From Megascapheus bottae (lineage: Eukaryota > Chordata > Mammalia > Rodentia > Geomyidae), in the NCBI GenBank assembly GCA_024803745.1, contig JANJXV010000004.1:47024858-47088857 (forward strand): a stretch of DNA of 64,000 nt, in the 5' to 3' direction. Made by a program: the position numbers and the translations under genes. Each line of letters starts with the position of its first letter. Position 1 is the first letter of the stretch. Positions 33,200 to 44,245 of the stretch are shown here, one piece after another. Under the pieces are notes generated by a model that did no database searches, had not been told where the DNA came from, and saw only the letters and a list, made by a program, of their open reading frames with translations.

Positions 33200-33850
33200 A
33201 TTTCTTGCTAGGATTCCACAGCCAGAAAAGCAATTGTTGGCCTTCTTTTAAAAGAATTTCCCTTAAGAGCTTGTAAAGGAATGGTCAAAAGCAAGCACCA
33301 GAATATGTGAAGATTTTCCAGCAGGAGAATTATCAAAACTCATATTTAATTGTGTATATGACCATTTTAAAGCATAAGCATAATTACTAATGTCCGCTAA
33401 AGATGGAAAATTAAAACAAACAGTAAAATAATGCCATATTAGTAATACTAAGAAATTTAGGCTTTTTAATAACATAACCTCCTAATTTCACAAAAGTCTA
33501 GTTAAGACCTTTGTTTGCCATTCATTGCCTCATTATTTTAAATCAGATATTATTTCGTCAATAGATCTCAAATTGCTTTTCCAGAATGAGAATCTATACT
33601 TTAGTATCACATGTAACACAATCAGGATTTAAGCAAATCAATGAACTTAAATTAATTTGAATCCACAGAAAAGGAAACATTAGATTTCCGTGAGTTGCTA
33701 ATCTTATATGTTGCCTCCGATTTTGCATGTTTTCTTTTAAAGTTTGCATGAGAAATGCAAAATGGATGTGAAATATAACTATACCAAAAGCAATGGGGAA
33801 CAACAAAGAAAAAGATAAACAGTCTTAGAAGAAACTGTTCCTTAAAAAGA
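33200..33850. other. candidate conserved non-coding block with octamer-like motifs
   Basis: Repeat-free, with TAATTGTG and CATAATTACTAAT homeodomain-like sites near 33350-33395. TTTGCAT-type octamer halves lie at 33722-33728 and 33743-33749, with the inverted ATGCAAA at 33755-33761. Confidence 0.25.
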
Positions 33851-33858
33851 CTACCTTT

Positions 33859-33867
33859 AAAAATGTA
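33859..33867. repeat. target sequence, first copy of the stacked insertions
   Basis: AAAAATGTA here and at 34127-34135 bracket the L1 tail. The A-rich part overlaps the poly(A), so the exact TSD is uncertain. Confidence 0.55.
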
Positions 33868-34126
33868 TCTCTCATCTCCTTTGCTGTCCCTTGGGTATCT
33901 CATATTGTTACAGTATCTCACTTTGTTATCTGATATATTGAATTTATTTGTATTTGGTTATTTGAAATTTGATAGGGAAGAGGGGAAAACCAAGACGGGT
34001 AGGGGGGTGGGGGAAGGGTAATGGGTACCAAGACTTGTGAAAGGGTATCAATGTATGTGAATTAAGGCACTTTCTATCTGGCAAATATTATGTAACCCTT
34101 TTATTAATTACAATAAAAATATTTTA
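33868..34126 (+). mobile_element. L1 3' UTR, lineage A, strongly 5' truncated
   Basis: CTCTCATCTCCTTTGCTGTC, TTTGGTTATTTGAAATTTGA, G-rich tract at 34000-34020, then GGCACTTTCTATCTGGCAAA and TTATTAATTACAATAAAAAT: the same 3' end as the full-length L1. No coding sequence. Confidence 0.9.
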
Positions 34127-34131
34127 AAAAA

Positions 34132-34142
34132 TGTACAGTAAG
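34132..34142. repeat. target sequence, second copy
   Basis: TGTACAGTAAG here and at 34346-34356; its first ten bases recur at 34585-34594. The copies separate three successive retroposons. Confidence 0.9.
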
Positions 34143-34345
34143 AGGGGCTGAGAATTAGGCCTAATGGTAGAGTGCTTGCCTAGCATGCACAAAGACCTGG
34201 GTTCAATTCCTCAGTACCACATACATAGAAAAAAGCCAGAAGTGTTGCTGTGGCTCAAGTGGTAGAGCTTTAGCCTTCAGGAAGTTCAAGGACAGTGCTC
34301 AGGTCCTGAGTTCAAGGCCCAGGACTGGCAAAAAAATAAAAAAAT
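34143..34345 (+). mobile_element. IDL-Geo SINE, complete
   Basis: Left monomer TAGGCCTAATGGTAGAGTGC, GGGTTCAATTCCTCAGTACC; right monomer GTTGCTGTGGCTCAAGTGGT, CAGGTCCTGAGTTCAAGGCC, then A-rich tail. An 11 bp TSD brackets it exactly. Confidence 0.95.
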
Positions 34346-34355
34346 TGTACAGTAA

Positions 34356-34584
34356 GCCAGGAGCTGTGGATCACACCTGTAATCCTAGCTACTGAGGAAG
34401 CTGAGATCTGAGGATTACGGTTCAAAGCCAGCCCAGTCACAAAAGGACTTGAGACTCTTATCTCTAGTTAACCTCTAGAAAACAGGAAGTGGGGCTTGGC
34501 TCATGGGTAGGATGGTAGCCTTGAGCTGAAGAGCTCAGGGGCAGTGCCTAGACCTAGTTCAAGCCCCATGACTCACCAAAAAAA
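34356..34584 (+). mobile_element. B1-Geo dimeric SINE, complete
   Basis: Left half GCCAGGAGCTGTGGATCACA, CCTGTAATCCTAGCTACTGA, CTGAGATCTGAGGATTACGG; linker TCTCTAGTTAACCTCTAGAA; right half CAGGAAGTGGGGCTTGGCTC, GACCTAGTTCAAGCCCCATG. Bracketed by TGTACAGTAA. The best-preserved copy for defining the family. Confidence 0.93.
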
Positions 34585-34594
34585 TGTACAGTAA

Positions 34595-35422
34595 ATGGGT
34601 TTAATTACTATAAAGCTATATTTTTATAAGAATCTAATACTATATAGAATATATGTAATGTATATTACATAGACTAATATAATTTGTTGCTCATTCATGG
34701 ACATATGTAGTGCATGACCGAGAAAGAAATACTATTTTTTAAGTCATGAATACCATGATTTGCTCCCAGCAGGAAATATAACTTCATCTGTGCATTTATT
34801 TAAGAATTTTCTATTTATAAATTTATAACATGGAATGTTTTTCTAAAAAATGTTTATCTCAGTTCTCCAATAGTTAATTTTGGCTCTGCACCATTCTTTG
34901 AATAATTATGTAAAAAGCTTATCTGAGTTATAAGTATACATATATGTATATATAAGACATCAATACAATTCATTTTGCAGAAAAGTATTCATCCAAATGT
35001 TGAGTTGATATGATTTACAATAACATACATTTTTATTAGTTTTTAGCAAGTAATTGTCTTAGCACCATGACCTCATTATTTGTGTTTCTATACCAAAACC
35101 CATTTCTATCATTTCTGCAATTCTGAATCAATCAATGTGACCACATAGGTATCCTACTGCATATGGCACAATTTAAGATATTTGCTTACTGAGTAATGAC
35201 GTTATGGTTGACATTATTTCATAAGATCAGGATTATAGCCAGAGGAAAAAGGAGAGCATAAAAATATTAATATAGAAATCAACAGATACACATCACAGAA
35301 GTGGACTCCATAGTAAGAGCCAAGGAATATTAGTTCTACAAATTTCTTTTATTAAGAAACAGGTTTTGAGATCAAATAATTTTGATAACACTTCTCACTA
35401 TTAGTCCAATACAATAGTTACT
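34595..35422. other. unique AT-rich sequence
   Basis: No gene or recognised repeat. Confidence 0.45.
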
Positions 35423-35611
35423 CTTTTTTGTTGGTCATGGGGCTTGAACTCAGGGCCTGGGCATTGTCCCTGAGTTTCTTTTGCTTAAGGCACTACCACA
35501 TGAGCCACAGGACCACTTCCAGCTTTTTTGTTTTCATGGTACTGAGCAATCATACCCAGGGCATCATGCATTCTAAGCAAGCACTCTACCACTAAGCCAC
35601 ATCCCTAGCCT
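35423..35611 (-). mobile_element. IDL-Geo SINE
   Basis: Reversed right half (GGTCATGGGGCTTGAACTCA, GGGCCTGGGCATTGTCCCTG) then reversed left monomer (CTAAGCAAGCACTCTACCAC, TAAGCCACATCCCTAGCC). Its right half reads more like that of B1-Geo than of typical IDL-Geo, so it may be a recombinant. Confidence 0.85.
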
Positions 35612-36150
35612 TATTCTGCACACTTTTGAGAGTATACACTCTTCTATTATGTACTACATAGGACAAATACTGGGACTAATAGTAGGACTGATACTCTAGT
35701 ACATATTTAAAGTCTCTATGAGGTTCTCAAAGAAACAGACTCTATCTTAACTACTGTGCTAGACAGGGAGATGTACTACCCATACCATACATTGCTCCTT
35801 CAAGGAAGCAGATGCTATCCAATCAGAAACATGCATTCAGCACTCAGCTCCAGCCTTTTCCTCCAAGGTAGCTCTCCTCTGCTTCCTTAGCCATAGGATC
35901 CACCATTCTGAGCAACATGCAACTTTTGACAAGCAGTCCTCACTCCATGTTTGCTGTTTTACATAAGCATACAAGACTATTCAGGTCATTCAACTTCTTT
36001 CTCAGCCAGAGGTCTTGCTGTATCTTCCTTCTTTCACACAAAACTGAACTACCAAACTCTGCCTCTGGGTTGAATCTAAGGAGTCCACCCTAGATCTGAG
36101 ACTACTACCATCTAAGAACTCCATTTTGTATGTATGTAAACACATACAAG

Positions 36151-36152
<2 letters not shown>
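35612..36152. other. unique sequence
   Basis: No gene seen. Confidence 0.4.
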
Positions 36153-36187
<35 letters not shown>

Positions 36188-36192
36188 GGATG

Positions 36193-36240
<48 letters not shown>

Positions 36241-36242
36241 TA
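36153..36242. repeat. (GATA)n microsatellite
   Basis: About 90 bp of GATA units with a GGAT interruption at 36184-36192. The SIYL-repeat protein frame on the minus strand is an artefact. Confidence 0.97.
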
Positions 36243-36285
36243 GGTGGTATATGTATCACATATATAATAAAATATATCATGATCA

Positions 36286-36440
36286 TATATACATGTACAT
36301 ATGGGACTGAATGGGAATGAAAGGCAATGAAAAAATAGGAGAAAATGAGGGAAGAGGTGTCACTATTGAAAAGAAATGTACTCAATATATGACGTATTTA
36401 ACCATAACCCCTCTGTACATTAGAGGGTGAATGTGATATT
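36286..36440 (+). mobile_element. old L1 3' end fragment
   Basis: GAAAATGAGGGAAGAGGTGT, then AAATGTACTCAATATATGAC and CATAACCCCTCTGTACATTA resembles an old rodent L1 3' terminus. Confidence 0.45.
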
Positions 36441-36479
36441 GACATATATTGCATCTGAGATCATTAAGATAGAAAAATT

Positions 36480-36895
36480 AACTGAACAATAGAATATGAG
36501 GTAGTGTGGATGGGGAAAACAAGATTCAAGAGCAGGTCAAGATAATTTAGTACTACATAGGCATGTGTGAAGTACCACAATAAAATGGTGATTCTTTGAC
36601 AACATACTAATGAGTGAATAGTGGGAGTATAAAACATGTCCTGTCCAGGTAGTAGGCACTAGTGTGAGTGTGAGAAAGAAGGGAAAAGGTGAAAGAGGTT
36701 GAATGTAGTCCAAATATTTTCTGTATATGTGAGCAAATGAAACAATGGAGCTTCCTGAGACTAATTTAAAAGGGAGGGGAAGGAATGATGCAAAGTGAGG
36801 GATGGGTAAATCTGATCAAGGCATATTAGCTACATATTTAGCCTTGTCAAATGAACCCCTGTATGAAGGTAACTGACACTAATAATATGTTTTTT
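36480..36895 (+). mobile_element. old L1 3' UTR fragment
   Basis: A G/A-rich stretch (GGGAGGGGAAGGAATGATGC) followed by TGATCAAGGCATATTAGC and AATGAACCCCTGTATGAAGG and an AATAATATG end: an older L1 3' terminus distinct from lineages A and B. Confidence 0.45.
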
Positions 36896-38469
36896 CATTT
36901 TAGTATACGGAACCTTATTTGGGAAAAGCCAAAGGATGAATTTGGATGCATAGCACCAAGACTAAGAGCAAGATGTGCTGAATCTAACCTGAAAATAATT
37001 TGACTGACTACCCGTGTATCCCTGCATCTTCCAGCAGAGAAACTGATGGGTTTTTCTCTACTTGACCTGTGATTCAGTTTTTATGATTTCACTGCAAGTG
37101 TCATCTAGAATTTTTCACTTACATTAAATTGGAGTTGTGTTTTTGGCATACTTTAATTCATACATATTATAACCCAAGTCTATTTAAAGGATACTACATT
37201 TTCAGTTACGTTTAGGGTGCAGAACACAAGATCAGATGGTTTCCTCTCTCAGTGAATGTGTGAGCCAGTTGCAAGTACATTTTTCTGAAAAGTATGCTTA
37301 ACATATTCATCAGTGATAATATATAATGATCAGGGAAATTTTAATATTGACCAAATTATATTATTAAAATATATTCATCTGTACTCAGATGGTTGGTGTG
37401 CCTGCACTCTGAGTAATTGGGTTCAGATTGTACATATGTACATATGTACATATGTGTGTATATATACAGTACATATATAGTATAATTAAAAGACCCCAGA
37501 TCTATACTTATGTGTGTGTATGAGTGTATGTATATAAAGCAAGCAATTTTGCTGTTTTGGTGATGAATTCTGGTTACTAATTAAATACTTCAGCCCAAAA
37601 TGTTTATTTTATAATTCTAATTTTTAAAAGGTCCTTTGAAGTTTAAATTTCAAATTGTAAAAAGTATTACTTCTAAACAACCATTTGTATAGTTATACAT
37701 TATTAGAAAATGTGAAACGTTTGATCTAAAGCATTTTTATAAGTATGAGATGATCCTGGAAGTGAGAGCAAGATAAGAATTCTTGCATTCTGTCATTTTC
37801 TATGTGAATGTTAATAAGAAGTAAAAATTCTTCATCATTCATGGGCTTTAAATTTAGTTAGACTAAACTGTACCGTGATAGCAGTGGCCAGTAGCAAACC
37901 CACTAAGTATCTATTTTGTAAATTTAAATCATTGGCTACACACAGGGTTTGAAATCAAATTAATTTTAACAGCTATTATTTTAAAGATCTATTTTTGACT
38001 TTTCAATTCTAAGTTCAATCATGTTCCTGTATGAGATTCTAGAGCACACCGTTTAATCTATTCTTACAAATTGAATGAGCAGTATTGCTGTTGCAGAGTA
38101 ATAATAAATGTGTTCTCAGTCTAAGCTTTATATGCATGTAGTAAGCATGAAAATGTGGCACAGAACGTATGTTTAGCACTGGTAGCCAGAAAGAAACAAA
38201 GAAATGAAGAGAATCAGGGAGAGTAGCAAAATAAAATTGTGAACTTCAACCAAGGTACAGGAGTAGAGAAAGTAGTGCCAAATTGCCTTAGCTTCCCCTG
38301 CCCAGTATAGCTTAATCTTCAGAGAAAAGTTGGGGTTTCAACATTCCCAATGTATTTTATTATGAGCAAAAAAGGGATGTTGAAGAGACTTTCCTCAACT
38401 CACAGCATGCAGTGTTCTTCTACTACGTATATAGCAGTAATTCAACTGCAAGTAAGCTAATGAAGAAAT
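36896..38469. other. unique AT-rich sequence
   Basis: Contains a short (TGTACATA)n run at about 37431-37456; no gene seen. Confidence 0.45.
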
Positions 38470-38760
38470 TAAATCACTTGCCTTTTCCTTGTCTTTTTCT
38501 TAGAGTCTGCATTTTGTGCTGACAGTGCATAGCGGATAAAATAGCAATTTTTGAAAAGCTTGCTCATTTAGCTACTCTCAGAACCCCTGCTGACATCACT
38601 GACATTTCCTCCAAATATGCAAATACTGTAAGTCACTTTCTAAGATGCATGCATATATTTCCAAAAATGTTATTATTTTATGATCAACTAGGCATAAATA
38701 CAAAGGCAGACTAGTTTGCTGGCTTTGTAATGCCACGCTCATGAAATGATGTTTTTTTTT
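38470..38760. other. candidate conserved non-coding block
   Basis: Repeat-free, with a TGACATCACTGAC CRE/AP-1-like stretch at about 38590 and an octamer ATGCAAAT at 38617-38624. A 112-codon minus-strand frame (38596-38934) crosses it with no recognisable domain. Confidence 0.22.
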
Positions 38761-39049
38761 TTTTTTAAATGAGGTTAGGTTGGAATCTGTCACAGCCTTG
38801 TATATCTTTAAAAGTGAATTATTCCTTTTATATAGAGAGGGGGTTATAAACAAAGAGAGGTGAAAACTCCTAATCTTAGCAAACTTAAACACCTGGGAGA
38901 CAATGGTATTATTATCGTTAAGCCCAATGAACAACTTTTGAAATACAGAGCAGAGGCAGTGGGCACGAATACTATCTTATTTAAATGTCTGTATTAAGCA
39001 CAACCACTCTCTGCTAAAAATGGGAGAAAAACAAACAAGTCATATTCAT

Positions 39050-39370
39050 CAAAGTAATTGTGTAGGTACTTTCAGTACCAAAATGCCTAGAATGAAGGAT
39101 TGAACTGCTAACGGCAGCAGTGACAGCCATGAATCATGGTAGGCTACTCCGGGGCCTTTACCACCATAAAACAAAAGATGTAGATGAAAAATGCTGCAAT
39201 TAAGTGATTTGATTTCTGCCCCCTTTTTTCTACTGCATTCGTGCATGGCTGCACAGCAAAGATTGATGGGAAAAATTACTCTACGTGATCTCTGACAGAG
39301 CCTTAGAACAATTCTATAAGGGGGAAACATACAAATCAAACCAGCTTTCTTGTATTCAAACAAAATAATA
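39050..39370. other. candidate conserved non-coding block
   Basis: More balanced composition than its flanks, no repeat signature, and a 104-codon minus-strand frame (39049-39363) without a motif. Texture alone suggests constraint. Confidence 0.22.
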
Positions 39371-40702
39371 CATATAAAGCAAATACTTTAGCCTATATTC
39401 AAAGCATCAAAATTTGCATGGACACATAAATTGTTGAGGAATGCTCTGCTATCAAAACCAAACTCATGGATTTTCCAGCTAGTTGGGTTATACTGATATT
39501 TGTTTAAATAAATATTCAATCAGTACTGTCGAGTGGCATCCTCAATATGTCTGTAGCGCAGAGAACAAATTACAGATACAAATTTGTGGAGGTAAAACAT
39601 TCTTATCTTTTATATCAATAAATTATTAATGGAAATACACACAAAATAAAATAATAGGGAATTTCACTGACTATTCAACTCCCTTGTCATTATAGTCATT
39701 TAGAGGGACATTTTTAATAGATATTCACAACTCAGTTGGGTTCCTACACACAAAAGAGTCATACTTGAATGCCAGGGAATATTTTATGGTGGTGGGTTTG
39801 TACATTAAAAATGCTAAATTTGCAACATGCACTGAATAAAACAAACAATGCAACTCATATGAAGGGAACAATAATTTCTATTATCAGAGGCCACAGGAAA
39901 ATTGTGTGGCCTTCCATAAAACAAGTGGTCACTTAGTTCCAGTCTGCTGTAAGAAATGTACTCTTAATATAACTTGAATTTATACAACTGAGTTCCTCCC
40001 TTTCTGTGGGAAGAGAGCACATGAATTTCTTTTTTCTTTTTTTTTCCTTTTTAGTGTTCTTTTGTAGAAGGAGGCTATATCATAAGATTGCAAGTGTACT
40101 GATACTGAACTGGATAAATGTTATTATCTATAAATGCTTAAATGTTTGTCTTACTTATATCAGGGGATACTATGTATAAGAGGATGACTCAAGAAGGTAA
40201 ACAATAGTAATACTATTGTTTTCTGTCTCACTAGAAATCTTAAAAATATCATATTGAAACAAGTATTTCAGTATGGCCTCTCAGTAAGTTAGCCCCCAAA
40301 TATCTAATGTCCTTAATTGTTCTGGTTGTTTTACTATCTGTCACAGCAGGAAACTGCTGCTTCCTAGGCCACAACTCATTAGTAGATTTTTCTGATGTTA
40401 TAATGGGGGAAGTATGAAAAATACTAGCATGGTTCAATAAAAAAAAATCACGGACTTCGGAAGCAGAAGACCTGGGTTCTGTCCTAGCAAATAATGTGAA
40501 GCCATATAAAATTGCTGATTCTGTAAGTTAAAAAGAAAAATTATTAAAAACTAAAAGTGATTAACCCATGTAGCTTGGTAGAGGGTAAATAATCAGCTTC
40601 AATATTAGGTGCAAAATAGACATCTGGCCATAACTAACACAAGTAGATACACTTCCTTTAGTTCTATTTGTATTTTTGTCTTTTTAAACTTTTTGGATTT
40701 CA
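39371..40702. other. unique AT-rich sequence
   Basis: No gene or recognised repeat. Confidence 0.4.
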
Positions 40703-40932
40703 AACTGGGAACCATTAGCTCACATTTGCCATCCTAACTACTTAGGAGACAGAAAGCTGGAGGATTCTGTTTTGTGGCTAATTCTGTAGAAAAGACTTAG
40801 AGAATTCATTTCTCATTAAACAGAAAAAATGACAAACTAGAGGCACTGCTGAAATGATAGACTTCTATCAATGAGTAAAAAGGTGGAGCCAGATGACAAA
40901 GCTTTGAGTTCCAGCCCCAACACTGGCACAAA
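40703..40932 (+). mobile_element. diverged B1-Geo dimeric SINE
   Basis: CTGGGAACCATTAGCTCACA, TTTGCCATCCTAACTACTTA, then a linker with CATTTCTCATTAAACAG and a right half with GAGTTCCAGCCCCAACACTG. Order and length fit; many substitutions, so an old copy. Confidence 0.6.
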
Positions 40933-41139
40933 GATGATATCTTATGTCTAATGATATGAAAACTCTTTCAGTAAAATTTCCTCAAGAACTCAATACTTTC
41001 TTTTATAGATGGACTATTAAGTTTATTTTACTGGGTCTTAAAAGAATTTAGATTTCTGTTAGGCCAAGCATTCCTTCTACAAAGCTAGAATGTTAAGTAA
41101 GAGAAAAAGTCATGTTGGAGGACAATATGAAAAATTTTA

Positions 41140-41224
41140 AGTATAATTTGTGAAGTAATGCACCTTCTATCTGGTGAGTATAATGTAACCCTTCTATTAA
41201 TTACAATAAAAATATATGAAAAAA
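41140..41224 (+). mobile_element. very short L1 tail, lineage A
   Basis: TGAAGTAATGCACCTTCTAT, CTGGTGAGTATAATGTAACC, CTTCTATTAATTACAATAAA: only the last 85 bp of the 3' UTR and tail. Confidence 0.85.
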
Positions 41225-41261
41225 ATAATAATTGTGTTGTGACTAAATCAAGATTTTAGTT

Positions 41262-41388
41262 CAAAAGCCAAGACACCAGTGGCTCACTTCTGTAATCCTG
41301 TCTTCTCAGGAGGCAGAGATCTGAAGATAATAGATGCTAGACAGAGCAAGAAAATAAAAGTATACCAGACTCTTATTTACAGTTACAG
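41262..41388 (+). mobile_element. B1-Geo SINE, left half, separated from its right half
   Basis: ACACCAGTGGCTCACTTCTG, TCTCAGGAGGCAGAGATCTG, ending TACCAGACTCTTATTTACAG, where the right half would normally follow. The right half lies at 41580-41697. Confidence 0.8.
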
Positions 41389-41424
41389 AGTAGTTGGAGT
41401 GACTTTAGGTATACTTAATATACC

Positions 41425-41579
41425 ATCTGTTTATCTCCTTTGATAATCTGTTTAAAATTTTTACCCATTTATAATAGGTTGTTTTGTATTTTTGCTACTG
41501 AATTTTAAGAGTCCTTGAAATTCTTGGTGTAAGTCTTGTGTCAGCTATATACTTTGCAAATAGTCTCTCAGAAAACTAC
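41425..41579 (-). mobile_element. L1 ORF2 fragment inside a SINE
   Basis: ACTGAATTTTAAGAGTCCTT, then GTAAGTCTTGTGTCAGC and TACTTTGCAAATAGTCTCTC is reversed L1 ORF2 (compare 17640-17740). It sits between the two halves of one B1-Geo. No poly(A) or TSD is evident. Confidence 0.65.
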
Positions 41580-41697
41580 AGAAAATCCAAAAGTAAATCT
41601 GTGACTCAAGTGGTAGAACCCCAGATTTATGCTAGAAAGCTTTAGGGACAGTTCCCAGGCCCTGGGTTCAAGCCCCAGGACTAGCATTTGAAAAAAA
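41580..41697 (+). mobile_element. B1-Geo SINE, right half
   Basis: ATCTGTGACTCAAGTGGTAG, CCCAGGCCCTGGGTTCAAGC, CCCAGGACTAGC and an A tail. Confidence 0.85.
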
Positions 41698-42073
41698 AGT
41701 GGTTCTGAGCTTCCTGGAAAACAAAATAAAGAGGAAACAATGTTGATACTGTTTATTATTTCATCTTGTATACTTAAAATTCAGGAGTCTTATATTCTGG
41801 CTCATTCTTCAGAGAAGTGGTCTCTTTTTCTATATCTTTTCCTTTTATTAACCATTTTTTCTACAGTTTGACCTTTGTAAAAAAAAATGAAATGGCAGTA
41901 GAGAAAATTATATTTTATAGAGGATAGTTATGTCTATATAGCTCAATATTTATATCCTAGAATATTGCTCAGTATTGCTCTATATTGCTCAATATTTATA
42001 TACTAGTTGTATATGAATGCTTTTGTAACAGTACTAAATATTGAAAAATGGCTGATGTAGCCTTTAAATTCTT

Positions 42074-42306
42074 TTTTTTGTTTTTGGCGTGTGGGGGGGA
42101 GATCATGGGCGCTGTCCCTGAACTCTTCAGCTCAAGACTACCACTCTACCCTTGGGCCAAGCTCTACTTCGCGTTTTATAGAGGTTAACTTGAGATAAGA
42201 GTTTCAGGTCCTTTTGTGACCGGGCTGGTTTTGAACCTTGATCCTCAGATCTCAGCCTCCTGAATAGCTAGGGTTACAGGCATGAGTCACCACACCCAGC
42301 TCTAGA
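42074..42306 (-). mobile_element. B1-Geo dimeric SINE
   Basis: Reversed right half (GCGCTGTCCCTGAACTCTTC), linker GAGGTTAACTTGAGATAAGA, reversed B1 half (CTCAGATCTCAGCCTCCTGA, GGGTTACAGGCATGAGTCAC). TSD CTTTAAATTCTT (42062-42073) and CTTTGAATTCTT (42307-42318). Confidence 0.9.
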
Positions 42307-42434
42307 CTTTGAATTCTTGAACCATCTAAAGTACTGAAGTTAAGCTATCTTTATATTTACAGAAAATGATAGATTTTCCTAAGAATTTTCTACTTCATTC
42401 ATAGTGTTAATATCATATGTGCATTTATATTTAT

Positions 42435-42728
42435 ATATTTGTTCTTTTTGTTAAATTGTAACTGAAATACAATAAACGTCATACTTAATGTAGAAATTTC
42501 TATTCTTGCACATATGTAAACATCTGCGACTTTCTTCCACAATCAAATCACTGGACATACCAGAATCTTTCCCTTTATCTTTTATCCTTTCCTTCTGCAA
42601 GGCTGATACATTGTAGATTATGTATTCTCTCAATAGTTATTAAGTAGAACTAGTTTGAACTTTTTCTTGGTGTTGTGTATATCAATAGTTGAGTCCTTGA
42701 AGTATTGGGTAGTGTTCCATTGTAAAGA
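42435..42728 (-). mobile_element. old mammalian L1 (L1M-type) fragment
   Basis: TTGTAACTGAAATACAATAA, then ACATATGTAAACATC and GGGTAGTGTTCCATTGTA resembles reversed old L1M 3' sequence. Diverged; boundaries approximate. Confidence 0.5.
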
Positions 42729-42733
42729 CAAAG

Positions 42734-42918
42734 GTCAGTCCTGGGCTTGAGCTCAGGGCTTGAGCACTGTCCTTGGACTTTCTCAAGGTTAGAGCTCTAC
42801 CACTTGAGCCTCAGCACCATTTCTGGCTTTTTTCTATGTATGTGGTACCGAGGAATTGAACCCGGGTCTTTGTGCATACTAGGCAAGCACTCTACCACTA
42901 GACCAAACTCCCGGCCCC
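42734..42918 (-). mobile_element. IDL-Geo SINE
   Basis: Reversed right half (TCCTGGGCTTGAGCTCAGGG, CTCTACCACTTGAGCCTCAG) then reversed left monomer (GGAATTGAACCCGGGTCTTT, CTACCACTAGACCAAACTCC). Little diverged. Confidence 0.93.
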
Positions 42919-43021
42919 TCAGTAGTAAAAATTCTAAACAACCTGTCATACATGTATAAAAGATTTCAATAAATTACTGTAGGAAATAAACAGATAGCAT
43001 ATTAAATATACCTAAAGTTAC

Positions 43022-43225
43022 TAAAAATCATTCATCATTAGGGAACTATTCATTTCTGCACAGTGAGATCTCACTCAGTGAAATGGCTAACCATCTCAAC
43101 TTGGAAAAGATGCAGAAGAATTTAAAAACCCTAATTCATTAATGGTAGGAGTATTAAATGGACTATAGTATGGTAATTTCCTTTAAAATTAAAGGCACAA
43201 AAATTAGATAATTCCAAAATCAACT
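43022..43225 (+). mobile_element. old L1 ORF2 fragment
   Basis: AATCATTCATCATTAGGGAA, AGTGAGATCTCACTCAGTGA, AATGGCTAACCATCTCAAC, ATTAATGGTAGGAGTATTAA traces the usual L1 ORF2 3' region with many changes. Confidence 0.55.
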
Positions 43226-43431
43226 GTAAACAAATTAACCTTATTAAAACATTGTTATTTATTTATTTATCTATAATTAAGCTTGAAATTAAAAACGAAG
43301 TATGCTCTTTGCTTTGGAAAAAAATCTCTGTAAAAATTTAATTATCTGCTCTTTTCACAATATGTAAGCTCTAAATACCATCATTTTTCTTTTCCTTTTT
43401 TCCTTTTCTTCTCTTTTTTTTCCTGTTTTTC

Positions 43432-43628
43432 TTTTTTTTGCCAATCCAAGGGCTTGGACTCAGAGCTGAGCACTGACCTTGGACTTTCCTCAAAGCTAGT
43501 ACTTTACTGCTTGAGCTACAGCACCACTTCCGGCTTTTTCTATGTATATGGTACTGAGGAATCAAATAAAACCCAGGGCTTCGTGCATGCTAGGCAAGTA
43601 CTCTACCACTAGGCTACACTACTGGCCC
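43432..43628 (-). mobile_element. IDL-Geo SINE
   Basis: Reversed right half (CCAATCCAAGGGCTTGGACT, GCTTGAGCTACAGCACCACT) then reversed left monomer (GGCTTCGTGCATGCTAGGCA, ACTCTACCACTAGGCTACAC), with pyrimidine tail at 43383-43431. TSD CTAAATACCATC (43371-43382) and CTACATACCATC (43629-43640). Confidence 0.93.
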
Positions 43629-43667
43629 CTACATACCATCTTTATACATTTAAAAAAAAAATCTTTG

Positions 43668-43818
43668 TCCTGGCTCTTGGGCTCAGGACCTGGGCACTAT
43701 CTCTGAGCTTTTTTCGTTAAAGCTAGTGCTCTACTACTTTGAGCTACAGATCCACTTCTGACTTTTTAATTGTTTTGGAGCTTAATTGGGGACAAGAATC
43801 TCCTTCGGACTAAGTCAA
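43668..43818 (-). mobile_element. truncated B1-Geo SINE
   Basis: Reversed right half (GGCTCTTGGGCTCAGGACCT, CTAGTGCTCTACTACTTTGA) and linker (GAGCTTAATTGGGGACAAGA); the B1 part is mostly missing. Confidence 0.75.
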
Positions 43819-44099
43819 AATTGCCACTCCTTCATCTATATGATTGTACCTTAATACTATATTTTCTTCTGCATCTCTCTTTCACTTAAGAATGTTGTTG
43901 AAATTACTAAACTCTTAAAACCAGATCAATATTAACAATCTTATATACCCAGAATCAACCAATGAAATTGCTATTAATTAAGCTATTTTTGGAAGATACA
44001 TTTTTTTATGAATATTAAAGGAAATTTTAACCATGTGTACCATAGGTTTTAATATTTTGTTGTGTCTATTTTCTTTATGTATATTACCAAAAAGAAAAA

Positions 44100-44245
44100 C
44101 AGATAGTCATTTTTTTCAATATACATTTGAAGGAATAAAAGGAAGATGATCAAAAAAATATGACACTGATCAGGGTACCTGTGCCCTGACTTTATGACAT
44201 TGTAATCTCTTTGTACAACTACTTAGTAATAAATTAATTTTAAGA
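44100..44245 (+). mobile_element. old L1 3' terminus
   Basis: CATTGTAATCTCTTTGTACA, ACTACTTAGTAATAAATTAA matches the tail type at the end of the inverted L1 (30610-30660). Confidence 0.5.

Noticed and set aside
36002..36385. 127-codon minus frame with SIYL repeats
   Set aside because: Mostly the GATA microsatellite.
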